In this document: piece after piece, positions 1 to 10,244 of the stretch | Numbering within the stretch: the first letter of the stretch is position 1 | Layout: the number at the start of each line of letters is the position of its first letter | Assembly: GCA_030220185.1 (NCBI GenBank) | Contig: JASPKZ010004199.1 | Location: 496,001-560,000, forward strand | Direction: 5' to 3' | Length of the DNA stretch: 64,000 bases | Source of the DNA: Diploptera punctata | Taxonomy: Eukaryota; Arthropoda; Insecta; Blattodea; Blaberidae | Made by a program: the position numbers and the translations under genes | Notes under the pieces: model-generated | What the model was told of the DNA's origin: nothing | What the model saw: only the letters and a program-made list of their open reading frames with translations | The model's database searches: none

Positions 1-41
1 ACTTCCCTCAAATCGTAGTTAATGTTGTTCTCCCACCTCAT
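1..41 (-). mobile_element. LINE-A 3' end fragment, cut by window edge
   Basis: On the minus strand this matches the last part of the LINE-A coding end seen complete at 21334-21778 (the stretch encoding NINYDLRE). It stops where the target of the next LINE begins, so the RTE-like element at 73-3366 landed next to or in an older LINE-A copy. Confidence 0.6.
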
Positions 42-56
42 TGGTAAAACATTTTA

Positions 57-72
57 ATATTAATGTTTATCT
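57..72. repeat. Target site duplication, left copy
   Basis: The 16 bases ATATTAATGTTTATCT recur exactly at 3367-3382 and bracket the RTE-like LINE. A perfect copy this long fits a recent target-primed insertion. Confidence 0.85.
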
Positions 73-163
73 CTCTCTATCTTCGGGTTTTTACAACTGC
101 TGCCGTCTTCCCGTGCCAAACCTCCAAAGCCTACGGTCTTGGGCATCTTCGATGCTTAGCCCT

Positions 164-475
164 CTAGCTTGCATTACTGTCTTCATGTTTTCCTTCCATG
201 TTAACCTTGGTCTTCCTCTTTTTCTTCTTTCTGTTAGGATGCCATTCATATAGTTGCTTCGGCCATCGCTCATCTTCCATTCTTAAAACATGTCCTAACC
301 ACTTTAATTCCTTTTCCTCAATTCTTTCAATTATGCTTTCTTCTGCTTCCATTATGTTTCTAATTTCCTTATTTGTGACCCGTTCTAATTTAGACTTTCT
401 GGCACTTCTTCGTAAATAATCCATTTCTAGAGCTATTAGTCTATTCATGTAGTAGCCTATATATTGATTGTCCAT
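164..475 (-). pseudogene. RTE-like LINE, C-terminal domain of ORF2
   Basis: Encodes the segment after the reverse transcriptase, with YLRRSARKSK and LGHVLRMEDERWPKQ, typical of the C-terminal end of APE-type LINE polyproteins. It is out of frame with the upstream part: near 455-462 this copy carries extra bases (GCCTATAT region) where the sister copy at about 52430 reads straight through as INKYYKNRL. The frame is therefore broken here by a short insertion, not by divergence of the family. Confidence 0.75.
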
Positions 476-1173
476 ACCTCACTTCCGTACATTGCAACAG
501 ATTCCACCAATGTTTTACCAATATATTTTTTTGTGTCTTTCCAAATATGCTTATCCCACCATATGGAATTTAATGATGATATTATTTTGCTACTCAATTC
601 AATTCTATGTTTTATGTTCTCTTTGCCTATACCTTCGATGTTATCCATAATCATTCCCAAATATTTAGTTTGTTTCACTTGCTTTATTTGGATTCCATCT
701 TCCAATACTAAATTTTCTCTTTCATTGCTATTTATTGCCAGATATTCTGTTTTTTGTAAATTTACTGTGAGACCCCATGATTCATATGCGTTTTTCAACC
801 TTTTTATCATGAATTCCATATCAAAATTGTCTTGCGCTAAAACCAGTTGATCATCGGCAAATTGTAATGTCAGCAAAAATCTATTGCCTATTGGGATCCC
901 CATACCTTTGCAGCTTTGTTTCCATTTCGTTAATATAAATTCTACATAAATATTAAACAAAATTGGTGATAGACTGCACCCTTGTTTCAATCCCTTTGAG
1001 GTGTTTATAGGATTAGACATTATATTTCCCATTTTAACATAAGCGGAGTTATCTTTATAGATTTGTTTAATAACTTCTATTAGGTTTCTGTCAATATTGT
1101 ATTTCTCCAATACTTCCCATAATTTGTTCCTCGGAATTGAGTCATAAGCTTTCTCTAAATCTATCATTGTCAA
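457..1173 (-). pseudogene. RTE-like LINE reverse transcriptase, palm and thumb part
   Basis: Contains LTMIDLEKAYDS (palm block), LKQGCSLSPILFN, the catalytic box FADDQ and YLGMIMDN, in the order expected of a LINE reverse transcriptase. It would copy element RNA at the nicked target. Reading continues upstream to about 1310 (DQNGFRPGRSCVDN) before the frame breaks. It ends early at 457 because of the insertion described for the downstream segment. Confidence 0.85.
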
Positions 1174-1277
1174 ATGGGTTTCTTCTCCAACTGCAGTCCG
1201 TTTTTCAATTAACTGTTGTATTGCAAATATATTGTCAACACATGACCTTCCTGGTCTGAATCCATTTTGATCTTCTC

Positions 1278-1907
1278 CTAATTTGTCTTTAACATCTTTT
1301 TGTAACTTGTTTTTAATAACTTCGTAAATATTCTATATAATGTGTTATTTATACTTAGTCCTCTGTAGTTTTTTGCGTCTCTTCTATCGCCCTTCTTGTA
1401 TATTGGTACAATGTAGCTTATTTTCCATTCATCAGGAATCTTCTGTATTGCAATGCACTTATTAAACAAGTCCCTCAATCTACCTATTAAATTTTTTGGG
1501 CCATATTTAATTAACTCATTTGGTATGTTTCCCGGCCCTGGTGCCTTTTTATTCTTTAGGGTTTGAATTTCTAATTCTATATCTATTGTATCGAATTCCA
1601 GGGCGTTCATTTCTATGGATGGATTTTCTGTTGTTTCCATAAACTCATTTCTGGTTTCTGACAGTAAAGCTTTGTAATGTTTTTCTGCGTCTGATTTTGC
1701 TAACAAATTTATCTTGCTGGATCCTTGGTTGGTTTTCAGTGTTTTTAGAAATCTCCACACTTCTGATGATTGTGATCCTCCTATATAACTTTCTATTTCT
1801 TGGCATTTGCTTTTCCATAATTTGTTTTTTTCTTCTATCACTTTCCTTTTAACTTTGGCGTTTGTTCTCTTGTATTCTATCCAATTTTCTGTTGTTTTAT
1901 TTGCCAA
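1278..1907 (-). pseudogene. RTE-like LINE reverse transcriptase, N-terminal part
   Basis: Carries KNKKAPGPGNIPNELIK, IPDEWKISYIVPIYKKGD and NYRGLSI, the fingers blocks of non-LTR reverse transcriptases. The frame is lost near 1310-1325: after YRIFTK the reading KNKLQKDVKDKLGEDQNGF continues in another frame, consistent with a one-base loss. Its upstream end overlaps the endonuclease frame by 11 bases, at a run of A (about 1922-1928) that probably gained a base. Confidence 0.8.
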
Positions 1908-2955
1908 CCATTCTAAGTAGCATTTTTTTCTTTTTGGTTAATTCTTCAATATCATCATTCCACCAATCTTGGGTATTTTGTTTTTTATTTATTGTGCCTA
2001 ATGCTTCTTTTGCTGCCGAATGTATTATTTCCTTTAATTGATTATATTCTTCTTCTATGTCTTCCTTGTAATCCAAATTCTCAATTTTAATCCTCAGTCT
2101 TTCTTTATATAAGTTTTTGATACTATCCTGATTAAATAAATACAGTTTAAATTTTTCTTCCTGCTTCGGTTGCATTGTTGATTCCCTTGCTTCATCATGC
2201 ACTTTTTTCCCTGCAAGGAATTTGGGGATGATCTGTGCTGTGAATAGATAGTGGTCAGAACCACAATTTGCTCCTCTTTTAACCCTTGAGTCCTTAATAA
2301 ATAAGGAAGTATTTTGCTTTACAATTATGTAGTCTATTATTGATTTCTGATTGAGACTAGGTCGTTCCCAAGTAAATTTATGAATATCCTTATGGTCGAA
2401 AAATGTGTTTACTATCTTTAATTTATGTTGTTTGCACATCTCTATGATTCTATTTCCATTATCGTTGACTTCTTGTTCCCCATGTTTTCCTACTGCTTCA
2501 TCATTGTTTCTTCTACCCACTTTCCCATTTAAGTCTCCCATGAGTATTAATTCTTCATTACTTCGTATTTTCTCTATTTGTTCCCCTAATACTGAATAGT
2601 ACTTTTCTTTCTGACTCTGTGCGGCATCATCTGTTGGTGCGTAGACTGCTAAGAACACCATTGTTCTTCCCATAAGCTTCATTTTAATCTTTAGGCATCT
2701 TTCATTAATATGTTCATATTCTGTTATGTTTTTACTGTATTTCTTTTTTACAAACATTGATACTCCAGCTTTAGCTCTTTTTGATTTATTTACACCTGAC
2801 CAAAAATGTATGTAGTTTCCTAAATATGAATTTCCCGATCCTTTCTTTTTTGTTTCCGTCACTGCTGCAATATCTATATTGTTCTGGAATAATTCTCCTG
2901 CTACTTCATTAATTTTGTTTCTAATTCCTCGTACATTCCACGTGCCTATATTCAA
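1897..2955 (-). CDS. RTE-like LINE APE-type endonuclease domain
   Basis: Begins NIGTWNVRGIRNK, followed by AAVTETKKKG, LMGDLNGKVG and near its middle GSDHYLF, all hallmark blocks of the exonuclease-endonuclease-phosphatase fold that nicks target DNA for LINEs. The frame is open for 352 codons. There is no ATG at its head: it opens with TTG inside the last codons of the small upstream ORF, in a different frame. It may therefore be reached by frameshifting or re-initiation, which is inference. Confidence 0.8.
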   Translation of the reverse strand: MNIGTWNVRGIRNKINEVAGELFQNNIDIAAVTETKKKGSGNSYLGNYIHFWSGVNKSKRAKAGVSMFVKKKYSKNITEYEHINERCLKIKMKLMGRTMVFLAVYAPTDDAAQSQKEKYYSVLGEQIEKIRSNEELILMGDLNGKVGRRNNDEAVGKHGEQEVNDNGNRIIEMCKQHKLKIVNTFFDHKDIHKFTWERPSLNQKSIIDYIIVKQNTSLFIKDSRVKRGANCGSDHYLFTAQIIPKFLAGKKVHDEARESTMQPKQEEKFKLYLFNQDSIKNLYKERLRIKIENLDYKEDIEEEYNQLKEIIHSAAKEALGTINKKQNTQDWWNDDIEELTKKKKMLLRMVGK

Positions 2956-3235
2956 TGTCCGTTTTCATACTTTTTTCTGTCTGGCTTTGATTGATTTGGT
3001 CTTTTAGCATTTTGTTTTTTTTTCTAATGTGTGGGGAGCTGGCCCACAGCATAAACCCCCAACCTGGAGGACCAGGAAAATTTCTGTCTGGGTTTTCCTC
3101 CCATAGCCTTTGAAGATCCCTCTTCACCGCAAGGCAGCGTTTCTCTATTTCCCTTAGAGATAGGGTTGCCTCTTCCGCCAGATCCGCCGTGATGAAGGAC
3201 TCCTTCTGCGCCGACTCTGCCGTTGAGGTCTTCAC
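2921..3235 (-). CDS. RTE-like LINE small first ORF
   Basis: 104 codons, starting at an ATG 130 bases inside the element and overlapping the endonuclease frame by about 35 bases. There is no recognisable domain and it is rich in Lys, Glu and Arg. The position fits the short ORF1 reported for some RTE-type elements. That it is translated is inference. Confidence 0.45.
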   Translation of the reverse strand: MKTSTAESAQKESFITADLAEEATLSLREIEKRCLAVKRDLQRLWEENPDRNFPGPPGWGFMLWASSPHIRKKNKMLKDQINQSQTEKSMKTDIEYRHVECTRN

Positions 3236-3366
3236 CGTAACCCTGGCTAGGGGCCCTTACAGAGTACTATCAGTCGGAGCCAACTGAACCCTGGTTTTTT
3301 ACCGAGGTTGTTACTCCTCCCCCTCCTCCTTTCTCATCCGGGCTTGGGACCGGCCATGGCGGAGAT

Positions 3367-3382
3367 ATATTAATGTTTATCT
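3367..3382. repeat. Target site duplication, right copy
   Basis: Exact copy of 57-72, on the 5' side of the RTE-like LINE. Confidence 0.85.
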
Positions 3383-3557
3383 TAACATTATAAAATGAAT
3401 ATAGCCTAAAATAAGTAAATTTTATTAAAATTATATAATTTTGCTTTTAATGAAATAAACTATAAAATGAAGTAGTCGTAAGTCTACGCAGGCCTACAGA
3501 TAGAAATTCAATGCAATAATCTTTTTTACACGCTTATTAGGTTGACCTATAGGCCTA

Positions 3558-3978
3558 TCTGTCCATCTATGTAACGGAATCTTTCAACACGATTTTCACC
3601 CACTTCAAAACATTGGAACGACTTGAAACTTTGTATAATTGTAAAGGACCAATGACAATACAAAAATTTATGGAAAGAAACCATCTCCTCCGTTGTCCAG
3701 CTTTTGTAGAATATACCAGTCTTTCTACTAAATATTGTAGTGCAAGAGAGCGAATGATTTCATTATCAAGTGCTCGACATTAGATACCAACCAACCAACA
3801 ATACAATAATTTCATTTTTTTTTAGATCCTGGCCAGGATCATCAGGACATAAAAAAAAAGTGTCTGTGTATCTATGTAACGGAATCTTTCAACACGATTT
3901 TTATCCACTTCAAAACATTGGATCGACTTGAAACTTTGTATACTTGTAAAGGGCCAGTGACAATACAATAATTTCATA
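3558..3978 (+). repeat. Direct repeat pair of about 110 bases
   Basis: 3558-3668 and 3864-3978 are close copies, both containing CTATGTAACGGAATCTTTCA and a CACTTCAAAACATTGGA core. Between them lie a small LINE fragment (3670-3797) and a palindrome (ATCCTGGCCAGGAT, about 3825). The nature of the repeat is not recognised. Confidence 0.7.
3670..3797 (+). mobile_element. Short LINE 3' fragment with AACC-type tail
   Basis: Reads KYCSARERMISLSSARH then stop, like the C-terminal end of Jockey/R1-type polyproteins, followed by ACCAACCAACC. It is flanked by 15-base repeats (3655-3669 and 3798-3812) that differ at one base, so this looks like a strongly 5'-truncated insertion. Confidence 0.55.
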
Positions 3979-4613
3979 ATTTGGCTCAACAGCACTTCTA
4001 CTAGCGCTTGATTTTTCAGTTATGTTGTTGTAAACTGTAGCTCTTCTTCCGTATTTACTGATATTATTTAATATTTTAAACTTTTTCAAACAATTTTTAT
4101 AACATTATTAGACAATTTTGAAGTATTTATTTAAATATGCAAATCATAATATTATGACACTGTTAGTCAATATTGTGAAGCTAACTGCTATTTTATCCAC
4201 ATAGTATATTACTTAGTCTATGATTTTTCTATTGCTGTTTTGTGTTATCGCTGGTTGGATCAGCGTTAAGGAGTGATAAGTAAGTGTACACCCATTTTTA
4301 ATAAACGTTTGGTTATTTTAATAATATTAATATATTTTTAAAAATAGATTTGGGGATATATTGCATATATTGGTCATTTAAATTTCTTAGCGACGGATAG
4401 AAATCGAGGATGATAATCGATTGTGGGTTATCGCTGGCTGTATAAATTCTGGCGCATGCGCACTGTTGTTCTATAGGACTTTGAAAATATTTCACGCTAA
4501 TTAAGTGCTGTTTTTCCTTGAGAATCAGTTGTAATTGAAGAAATTTGAAATTAACCATAAATCAAATAGTAAGAAATTTACATTAATGTGGTAAATGTTA
4601 TTTATTGTCCCAC
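3979..4613. other. AT-rich stretch, nothing recognised
   Basis: No coding pattern, RNA or repeat family seen apart from short AT runs. Confidence 0.5.
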
Positions 4614-4868
4614 ACTGTAGCTGAGCGATTAAAGGTAGCCTATAAGCCTTGGTCCTTAGTTATGAGATTTGCGCTGGTTCGAGATCCCGTGGGGGAAGAA
4701 ATGTTTTAATGGAATTTCGGACACTTTGGGGGCTGGCTGACCTGTCATACTAACCATGACACCTCTAAGCTGACTGGATGTTTGTACAGCTCTGTTAATA
4801 CTTGTGGATGTGAGGTCAGCTGATAGATCAAGGACCTTTTAGCCTGTCACGCCACGGAGGAGTTTATT
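4614..4868 (+). mobile_element. SINE-1 copy (tRNA-derived), diverged
   Basis: tRNA-like head with a B box near 4675 (GCTGGTTCGAGA), then the SINE-1 body with GGGGGAAGAAAT and the end TGTCACGCCACGGAGGAGTT. Older and shorter than the copy at 45389. Confidence 0.75.
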
Positions 4869-5112
4869 ACTACTAATACAAAATCATTATTATATTATTA
4901 GATGTATTATTACTAATATAGTTTATTTTTAAAAATTCGAAAGATTGGAGGAGCATGCAAATATATTTTCAAATTAATATATAAATATAGGTTAATAGTT
5001 CTATATTAACGTAATTAACTTTGGATGGAATTACTGACCGCGTGTGAAAGACTTCTGTTGAAATTCGTTCATTCAACGTCAGTAGTTAATGATTATTAGT
5101 TATGGTTCCCAT

Positions 5113-5424
5113 CTCACCACATAGCTGAATGGCCTAAGACATCATACCTTGACACAGAGGTATGGATCAAGCGCTGGTTACCGTTCCCATGGGGGAAGAA
5201 ATTTTCTGACAGAATTTCGGTCAGTATGGGAGTGGTGCCCACCCGGCATCAAGAGGCATTTTGATAGCTCCAATAAGTAGAGGTTCTAGATTGAGAAAAT
5301 ATGTTATAATGGTTGAGAAACTGGACATGCTGATCATATATCCATATACTGCCTGGATGATGGTCAACCACTGTGATTAACATTTATGGTGTTATGTTAC
5401 GAGCCGGCTGGTCGTCCAAGGTAT
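5113..5424 (+). mobile_element. SINE-1 copy, diverged
   Basis: Contains CATGGGGGAAGAAATTTTCT, GTGCCCACCCGGCATC and ACATGCTGATCATAT in SINE-1 order. The end is eroded (GAGCCGGCTGGTCGTCCAAG). Confidence 0.75.
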
Positions 5425-6613
5425 AGTCCACAGACGAAGTGTATGAAAGCATTAGGTATTTCGTACTCTGCACATTATATCACGAAGGATTGTACTATAA
5501 CTTACCTTCATTTAGACGCTGAGCGGGCGTGTTAGTTCCGAGTCTCACGGACACATTAAAATTTTAATCATAACCGTACATCACAGTGAACTACGAAACA
5601 TTCAAATATAAAGTAACTACTGAATAAGAAGAGCAAATTTAATTACCGTAAAACACAAAATATAAAACATAACATTGAATACGCCTGAAATAAACTATAT
5701 ATGTGAGTGACATCATGGACTGTTCTTATATTCGCAGATAGTAAGCCGTTGTATCGATTGCAATTCCCCGTGCCCCCCTTCGTCGCTTGTTTTCATTCTT
5801 CTCGTCAGTGGACTATATTTTATACCTGTCGCGTCATTGTTTTTTAATGCTGCGACTCGGAACAATGAACGAACTAGTACTTTTGAATGACTCTCGTTGC
5901 TGCTAGTATGCCGTAACAAAAGAATGCAATGATAATTGCCGATTCGACCCAACATTGCACTAATCACATGACTACCTGTAGTTTTTTTTTCCCCCTCAGC
6001 AAACAGTTCATTTGGGCTTAATTTTATTTATTCACAACCGAATAATTGGATTTCTGTAAACTAACATGAGGGAGAAATGGACAAGGCCTTATATTTGCAA
6101 ATATGAGCACGCGCACAGTATTACTAGAGTGAAAGTCTGAAGGCCGCATTTCCATTAGCTTATTCAATTAGATAAACAAAAACTTTTAAGCTATTTGGAA
6201 CTCTCCCAAACATTTATTACGTGTGCGAATTCTACTGGATCTGATCCAACACACTATGGATTTCAAACCAGAACTAATGCTAAAATCTGAGTATGACGTC
6301 ATAGGAAAACTTAAGTTGTTTTGCGTTTGTTTTTTCTGTTGTGCCTGTTTTGGTGAAAATAAATAGATTCACTTTCTTCAATAATAAGAAAAGTACCTCA
6401 TTTTTGTCTTCAATATACAATAAATTCAAAATGTATGGGTTGGCTCAGTTGCAGAAACAGAAAATTGCACACAATGGATATTAGATCATTTAACCATGTG
6501 AATATAAATATCAGATGTGTAATAAAGTTGAATGAACGGATGATTCTAGCCACATCAGTCTGAATATATTACAAATAATAGATTTGATAAATGTAAAACT
6601 AATGGAAGCGATG
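5425..6613. other. No gene recognised
   Basis: AT-rich DNA with a GC-richer patch at 5713-5967 on which an 84-codon minus-strand frame lies. That frame has no family resemblance I can name. Confidence 0.4.
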
Positions 6614-6829
6614 AAGAGCCCCTCAATATTTAACTTTACTGCACGGTTACATTCGATGAGATATTATATCTCGGGAGTATCAAAATTATGATTCTGGAAA
6701 CAGAAATAAATAAAATACAGCAAGAGCCTCTAATATTAACTTTACTCCACGATTACATTCGATGAGATAATATATCTCGGGAGTATCAAAATTATGATTC
6801 TGGAAGCAGAAATAAATAAAATACAGCAT
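6614..6829. repeat. Tandem duplication, 108-base unit
   Basis: Unit 1 (6614-6721) and unit 2 (6722-6829) share ATCTCGGGAGTATCAAAATT and AGAAATAAATAAAATACAGC with few differences. Confidence 0.8.
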
Positions 6830-7974
6830 AGCCTTACAGGCGAGTAAAACATGCCAATAGTTTTATAAATTAAAATTACAAATTGCAACTGCACTTTTAG
6901 ATTACTATACTTTAATAAATATGTTTGTGTGTTTTCTGAAGCCTCCGATTGCAATTTAGCGATAGTCGGACCTATATGGCGTTAATGAGGGCTATTTTTA
7001 ATTTACGCACCATGTCGGCAGACCACTTTAAATAGATTGTGTACTTATATATCATGTACAGAAAGGTGTGTGTATGTTTAATCCAGGGATCTGGTGCACA
7101 ATACAGCGATAAAATAGTAGGCCTACATCGTCATCCCTCTTAGCCCAGGGTTTCAAACCCTGACTTGTTTGGTAGAAGATTGTGCTAAAGCGGCATAAAT
7201 ATACTTTATTATAACATGCTAGAATTTTTTAGGAATTGATTTGAAGGAAAATGAAAAGAAAATGCTTTTTTTTTTTTAATAAAACTATTATTTATGTTTG
7301 CATTAATTATAAAGTTGTCTGGTTTTGTAATACAATTATTTTATTGTACAAAAAATAATACGACTACCGTATTTTATAGTTGATACTAAAACTAGTTTTT
7401 GTTGATAAAAATCATCTGTATACAAACATACACTTACTTCTCTCTCCATATTACAACCATTTAATTTAATTAAAGCATTCATACACATTATTTACAGATA
7501 AGATATACATTCATAAAGCATTCAAACAGGGTGAACTATGAAAAACCACCAGCATTTGACGAAAATTATTTTGTTAATCAAGAACATTTTGCTTGTTCTG
7601 AATAAAATCAATCATAATGAAATAATTTGATTTGAACAAAAGAACTTTCTTTGCAAAAGAGAACTGCTTATTTCAACATAACGTGCTATCTTGGAAACAT
7701 GCACTTCCTTTTAAATGATGTATTCGAGGTACCATACATAGAGAGCAAAAAACAAGATTTACAAAAAATATATATATGTTTATATAGGCCCTATAACACT
7801 AATATTTTCATGCCAGATATATAATTTTCCAGTTTTACTCTAATTTAATCTAAATATTAATGTTATAACACTAACATGAATATAAAAAAAGTTCTATAAC
7901 ATATATATTTAAATATTCATGTTCTAATCACTTCATTTGAATCTTGAAGGCTGCGATGATATGACATTGCACGA
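6830..7974. other. No gene recognised
   Basis: AT-rich, no repeat family or coding pattern identified. Confidence 0.45.
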
Positions 7975-8150
7975 TTAGGGAACGAAAGCGAGTAAAACCA
8001 GAGGGGAAGTGCCCAGTAGATAGGCCAAGAATGAGATAGGACAATAATATTATCCACGTTCTGAGGGATATTAATTATACAGGGAATAAGATGTCTGCGC
8101 GACCATGAACATCCGGGTTCAATAGGGCCAGTGAGTTAATCACTTATTTT
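7975..8150 (+). mobile_element. LINE-A 3' end fragment
   Basis: Matches the LINE-A tail: AACCAGAGGGGAAGTGCCCA, then AGGCCAAGAATGAGAT and TATACAGGGAATAAGATGTC, joined to CTGCGCGACCATGAACATCC. Internally deleted relative to 21334-21778. Confidence 0.75.
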
Positions 8151-9055
8151 TTATGAATTTAATTTTCAACTTTTATTGATAATAGATATTTTAAATTAAA
8201 CTAATATTATTTTTGTATAGGCCCTAATTCCAAAAATATGAATGAGAATTTAGTTGGAAATACTGGCTCATGACATTTGACTAGAACATTTAAGTAATGT
8301 TACAGAACTTTATTTCGTTAGAAACAGAAAGAAGAGAACTAAACATTCAGTACGTTATAATCCTAAACTCCATTTTGTACTCTTTGCGACCTGTTGTTAC
8401 TTACAAATGAATGGTGCCATAACATGGTGAACACAAATAATCTAGAGACTAGGACAATGTTTCTTTTTAATTAAACATCAAGAACATTTGTTGAAATGTA
8501 ATTCACTTAATTTGGAAGCCTATCATTTAACTCGTATTAAATGTACATATTTATAAGTTTGGTTTCCTTGACTCAGGCTATATTTATTTCCTTGTATTAA
8601 AAACTTTTATGTGGTGTGTCATTTTTAAATGATTTTTGTCTTAGCCTCGCGTAGTTTTAGCAATTATTGAGATCTTACAGGTAATAGCCTATTTTGGTAC
8701 AGAAGTTTGTCCCTAGCCCTCAGAAATCGAGGAGTTTTTTTTTTTTTTTTTTTTGTAAAAACTGAGTTTGCTTTGTATTTAATTGAATGAGACAAACACT
8801 GACTAGCAGACTGGAGTGGTCACTTGTTAGTACAAAATGGTTGCAGTTATTTATTTGGTGGTCGATGAGATTATGACAATGAACACAACACGAACACAGT
8901 TTGAACACGAATTGTACACAGCCGAGAGGCGTCACATTAATTTGACGCAGTTTGTACAGTTGAAATATTCTTGCTACAGTCCCATCAGCCTAACGTTGGT
9001 TCCTAAAAATCAACATTGAAATTCTTACACCATTAACTGATTTTCGGCAGGTATG
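8151..9055. other. No gene recognised
   Basis: AT-rich, with a T homopolymer at about 8734-8755. Nothing else seen. Confidence 0.45.
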
Positions 9056-9057
9056 TA

Positions 9058-9318
9058 CAGGTGCGGCATAAGTCCACTGCACGTGGTTGCAAGGAAAAAA
9101 TCAGATTGGTTGAAACTGGGTTTGAATACGGGACCTTTAGAATATAATCTCAAACACTACTGCTTAAATAATGTTTGAGATTATATTCTGAAGGTCCCGT
9201 ATTCAAACCTGCTTAAATAATGTTTGAGATTATATTCTGAAGGTCCCGTATTCAAAACCCAATTTCAACCAATCCTTGCAAACATGTGCAGTGGTTAACT
9301 GACTTATAGCGCATCCTG
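9058..9318. mobile_element. Palindromic MITE with TA target duplication
   Basis: The whole element is an inverted repeat: the left arm from 9058 (CAGGTGCGGCATAAGTC) pairs with the right arm ending at 9318 (GCGCATCCTG). The pairing continues inward through GGTTGAAACTGGG and GAATACGGGACCTTTAGAAT. TA flanks both ends (9056-9057 and 9319-9320), as for Tc1/mariner-mobilised elements. A 49-base segment is tandemly doubled in the right arm (9160-9208 and 9209-9257). No protein coding. Confidence 0.8.
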
Positions 9319-9500
9319 TATTTAACAAGTTTTCAGTCATTAGATTAGGTTCACGACGTTTATCACTAGAGTCAAATCCAAAAAAAATAAATAAAAAAGT
9401 TTTCTTTTTATAGAATATATTGGTCACGCTGATCTTCAGTTTTGCTCATATTGGTTAGAATTTCATAAATAATTACTATGACGTAAAAATTGCTTTTGGT

Positions 9501-9501
<1 letters not shown>

Positions 9502-9542
<41 letters not shown>
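9502..9542. repeat. (AT)n microsatellite
   Basis: About 20 uninterrupted AT units. Confidence 0.95.
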
Positions 9543-9547
<5 letters not shown>

Positions 9548-9821
9548 GAACTCTGTATCGCCGAGACGTGATATATAGTCTTTGATCTTCCTTCCAGTCT
9601 GTCATTTCGGATTCGATCCGTGACAGGTATGGAATTTTGAATCTCCTCCTTGGGTCTGGGTGTTTGTCACTTTGATCCTGGGAGGCCCAACACTGCATAC
9701 TTGTCTATTAATGTGATTCAGAATTTCTGTTTCCCGCCTATAGGCGACCCTCGCAGGACTCTGACTTTTAAGTCCTACCAAAAAAAGAGGGAGTAAAAAA
9801 GAATAGAAGAAAGGGAGTTAT

Positions 9822-9844
9822 TTTATTTAATAATTTAATTTATT
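9822..9844 (-). promoter_or_regulatory. Candidate polyadenylation signals of CYP18A1
   Basis: Two AATAAA hexamers on the minus strand (9839-9844 and 9822-9827), about 310-330 bases after the stop codon and the first such hexamers downstream of it. They are common by chance in AT-rich DNA, so this is a weak call. Confidence 0.35.
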
Positions 9845-10151
9845 GATATTTAACGTAACTGTTCAGTGTATGTTTTGTAAACTCTTATTACAGTTACGAT
9901 TGTGTGAAATTTTAACTTGAAGTAAGTTAATTAGCTTGGTATTTTATAGAAACTCGGGAACAAAGTTAGGCTGACAGGACTGTTAGAATGTGATGCAAAA
10001 GTTGAAATACGAGGAACTCGCTTATGGCACTTAACAGCCTTGAGCAAAATAAAACCTACTGATGTTTGTCTGTTCGTTGTACTTTGTTAAGGAATAGTTG
10101 GATGCCAACAGGAACTTGGTTACACAATAGGCACTACTGCACTTGCTCCAG

Positions 10152-10244
10152 TCAATGGGAACCTACATTTCTCATTAACGAACTGTCTGCACTGTTACAC
10201 AAAAACTCGAACTCTGCATCCAACGGCCTTTGGATTAAACACAC
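10152..10244 (-). CDS. CYP18A1: CYP18A1 exon 8 (last)
   Basis: Acceptor TTTGTTGCAG, then 30 codons beginning VCLIQRPLD and ending MRNVGSH before TGA. It joins exon 7 in phase 0. It is short enough to be missed by ORF scans; the match of both its ends to the expected P450 tail makes it convincing. Confidence 0.9.
   Translation of the reverse strand: MCLIQRPLDAEFEFLCNSADSSLMRNVGSH

Larger units (their letters stand above)
73..3366 (-). mobile_element. RTE-like non-LTR retrotransposon, apparently full length
   Basis: A 3294-base insertion between perfect 16-base direct repeats. On the minus strand it has a GC-richer 5' region (3240-3366), a small first ORF, an APE-type endonuclease, a reverse transcriptase with an FADDQ active-site box, and a C-terminal segment with the RMEDERWPKQ motif. 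The 3' end is a short GATA/GA-type repeat rather than poly-A; the sister copy at 52036 ends in clean GATA repeats. Length, gene order and tail resemble the RTE clade, but the clade call is inference. Three reading-frame breaks (about 1922-1928, 1310-1325 and 455-475) make this copy inactive despite its full length. The copy at 52036-53187 is near-identical over 1.1 kb, so the family moved recently. Confidence 0.85.

Noticed and set aside
5713..5967. 84-codon ORF as a gene
   Set aside because: No recognisable domain, no splice or promoter support. Kept only as an unassigned stretch.
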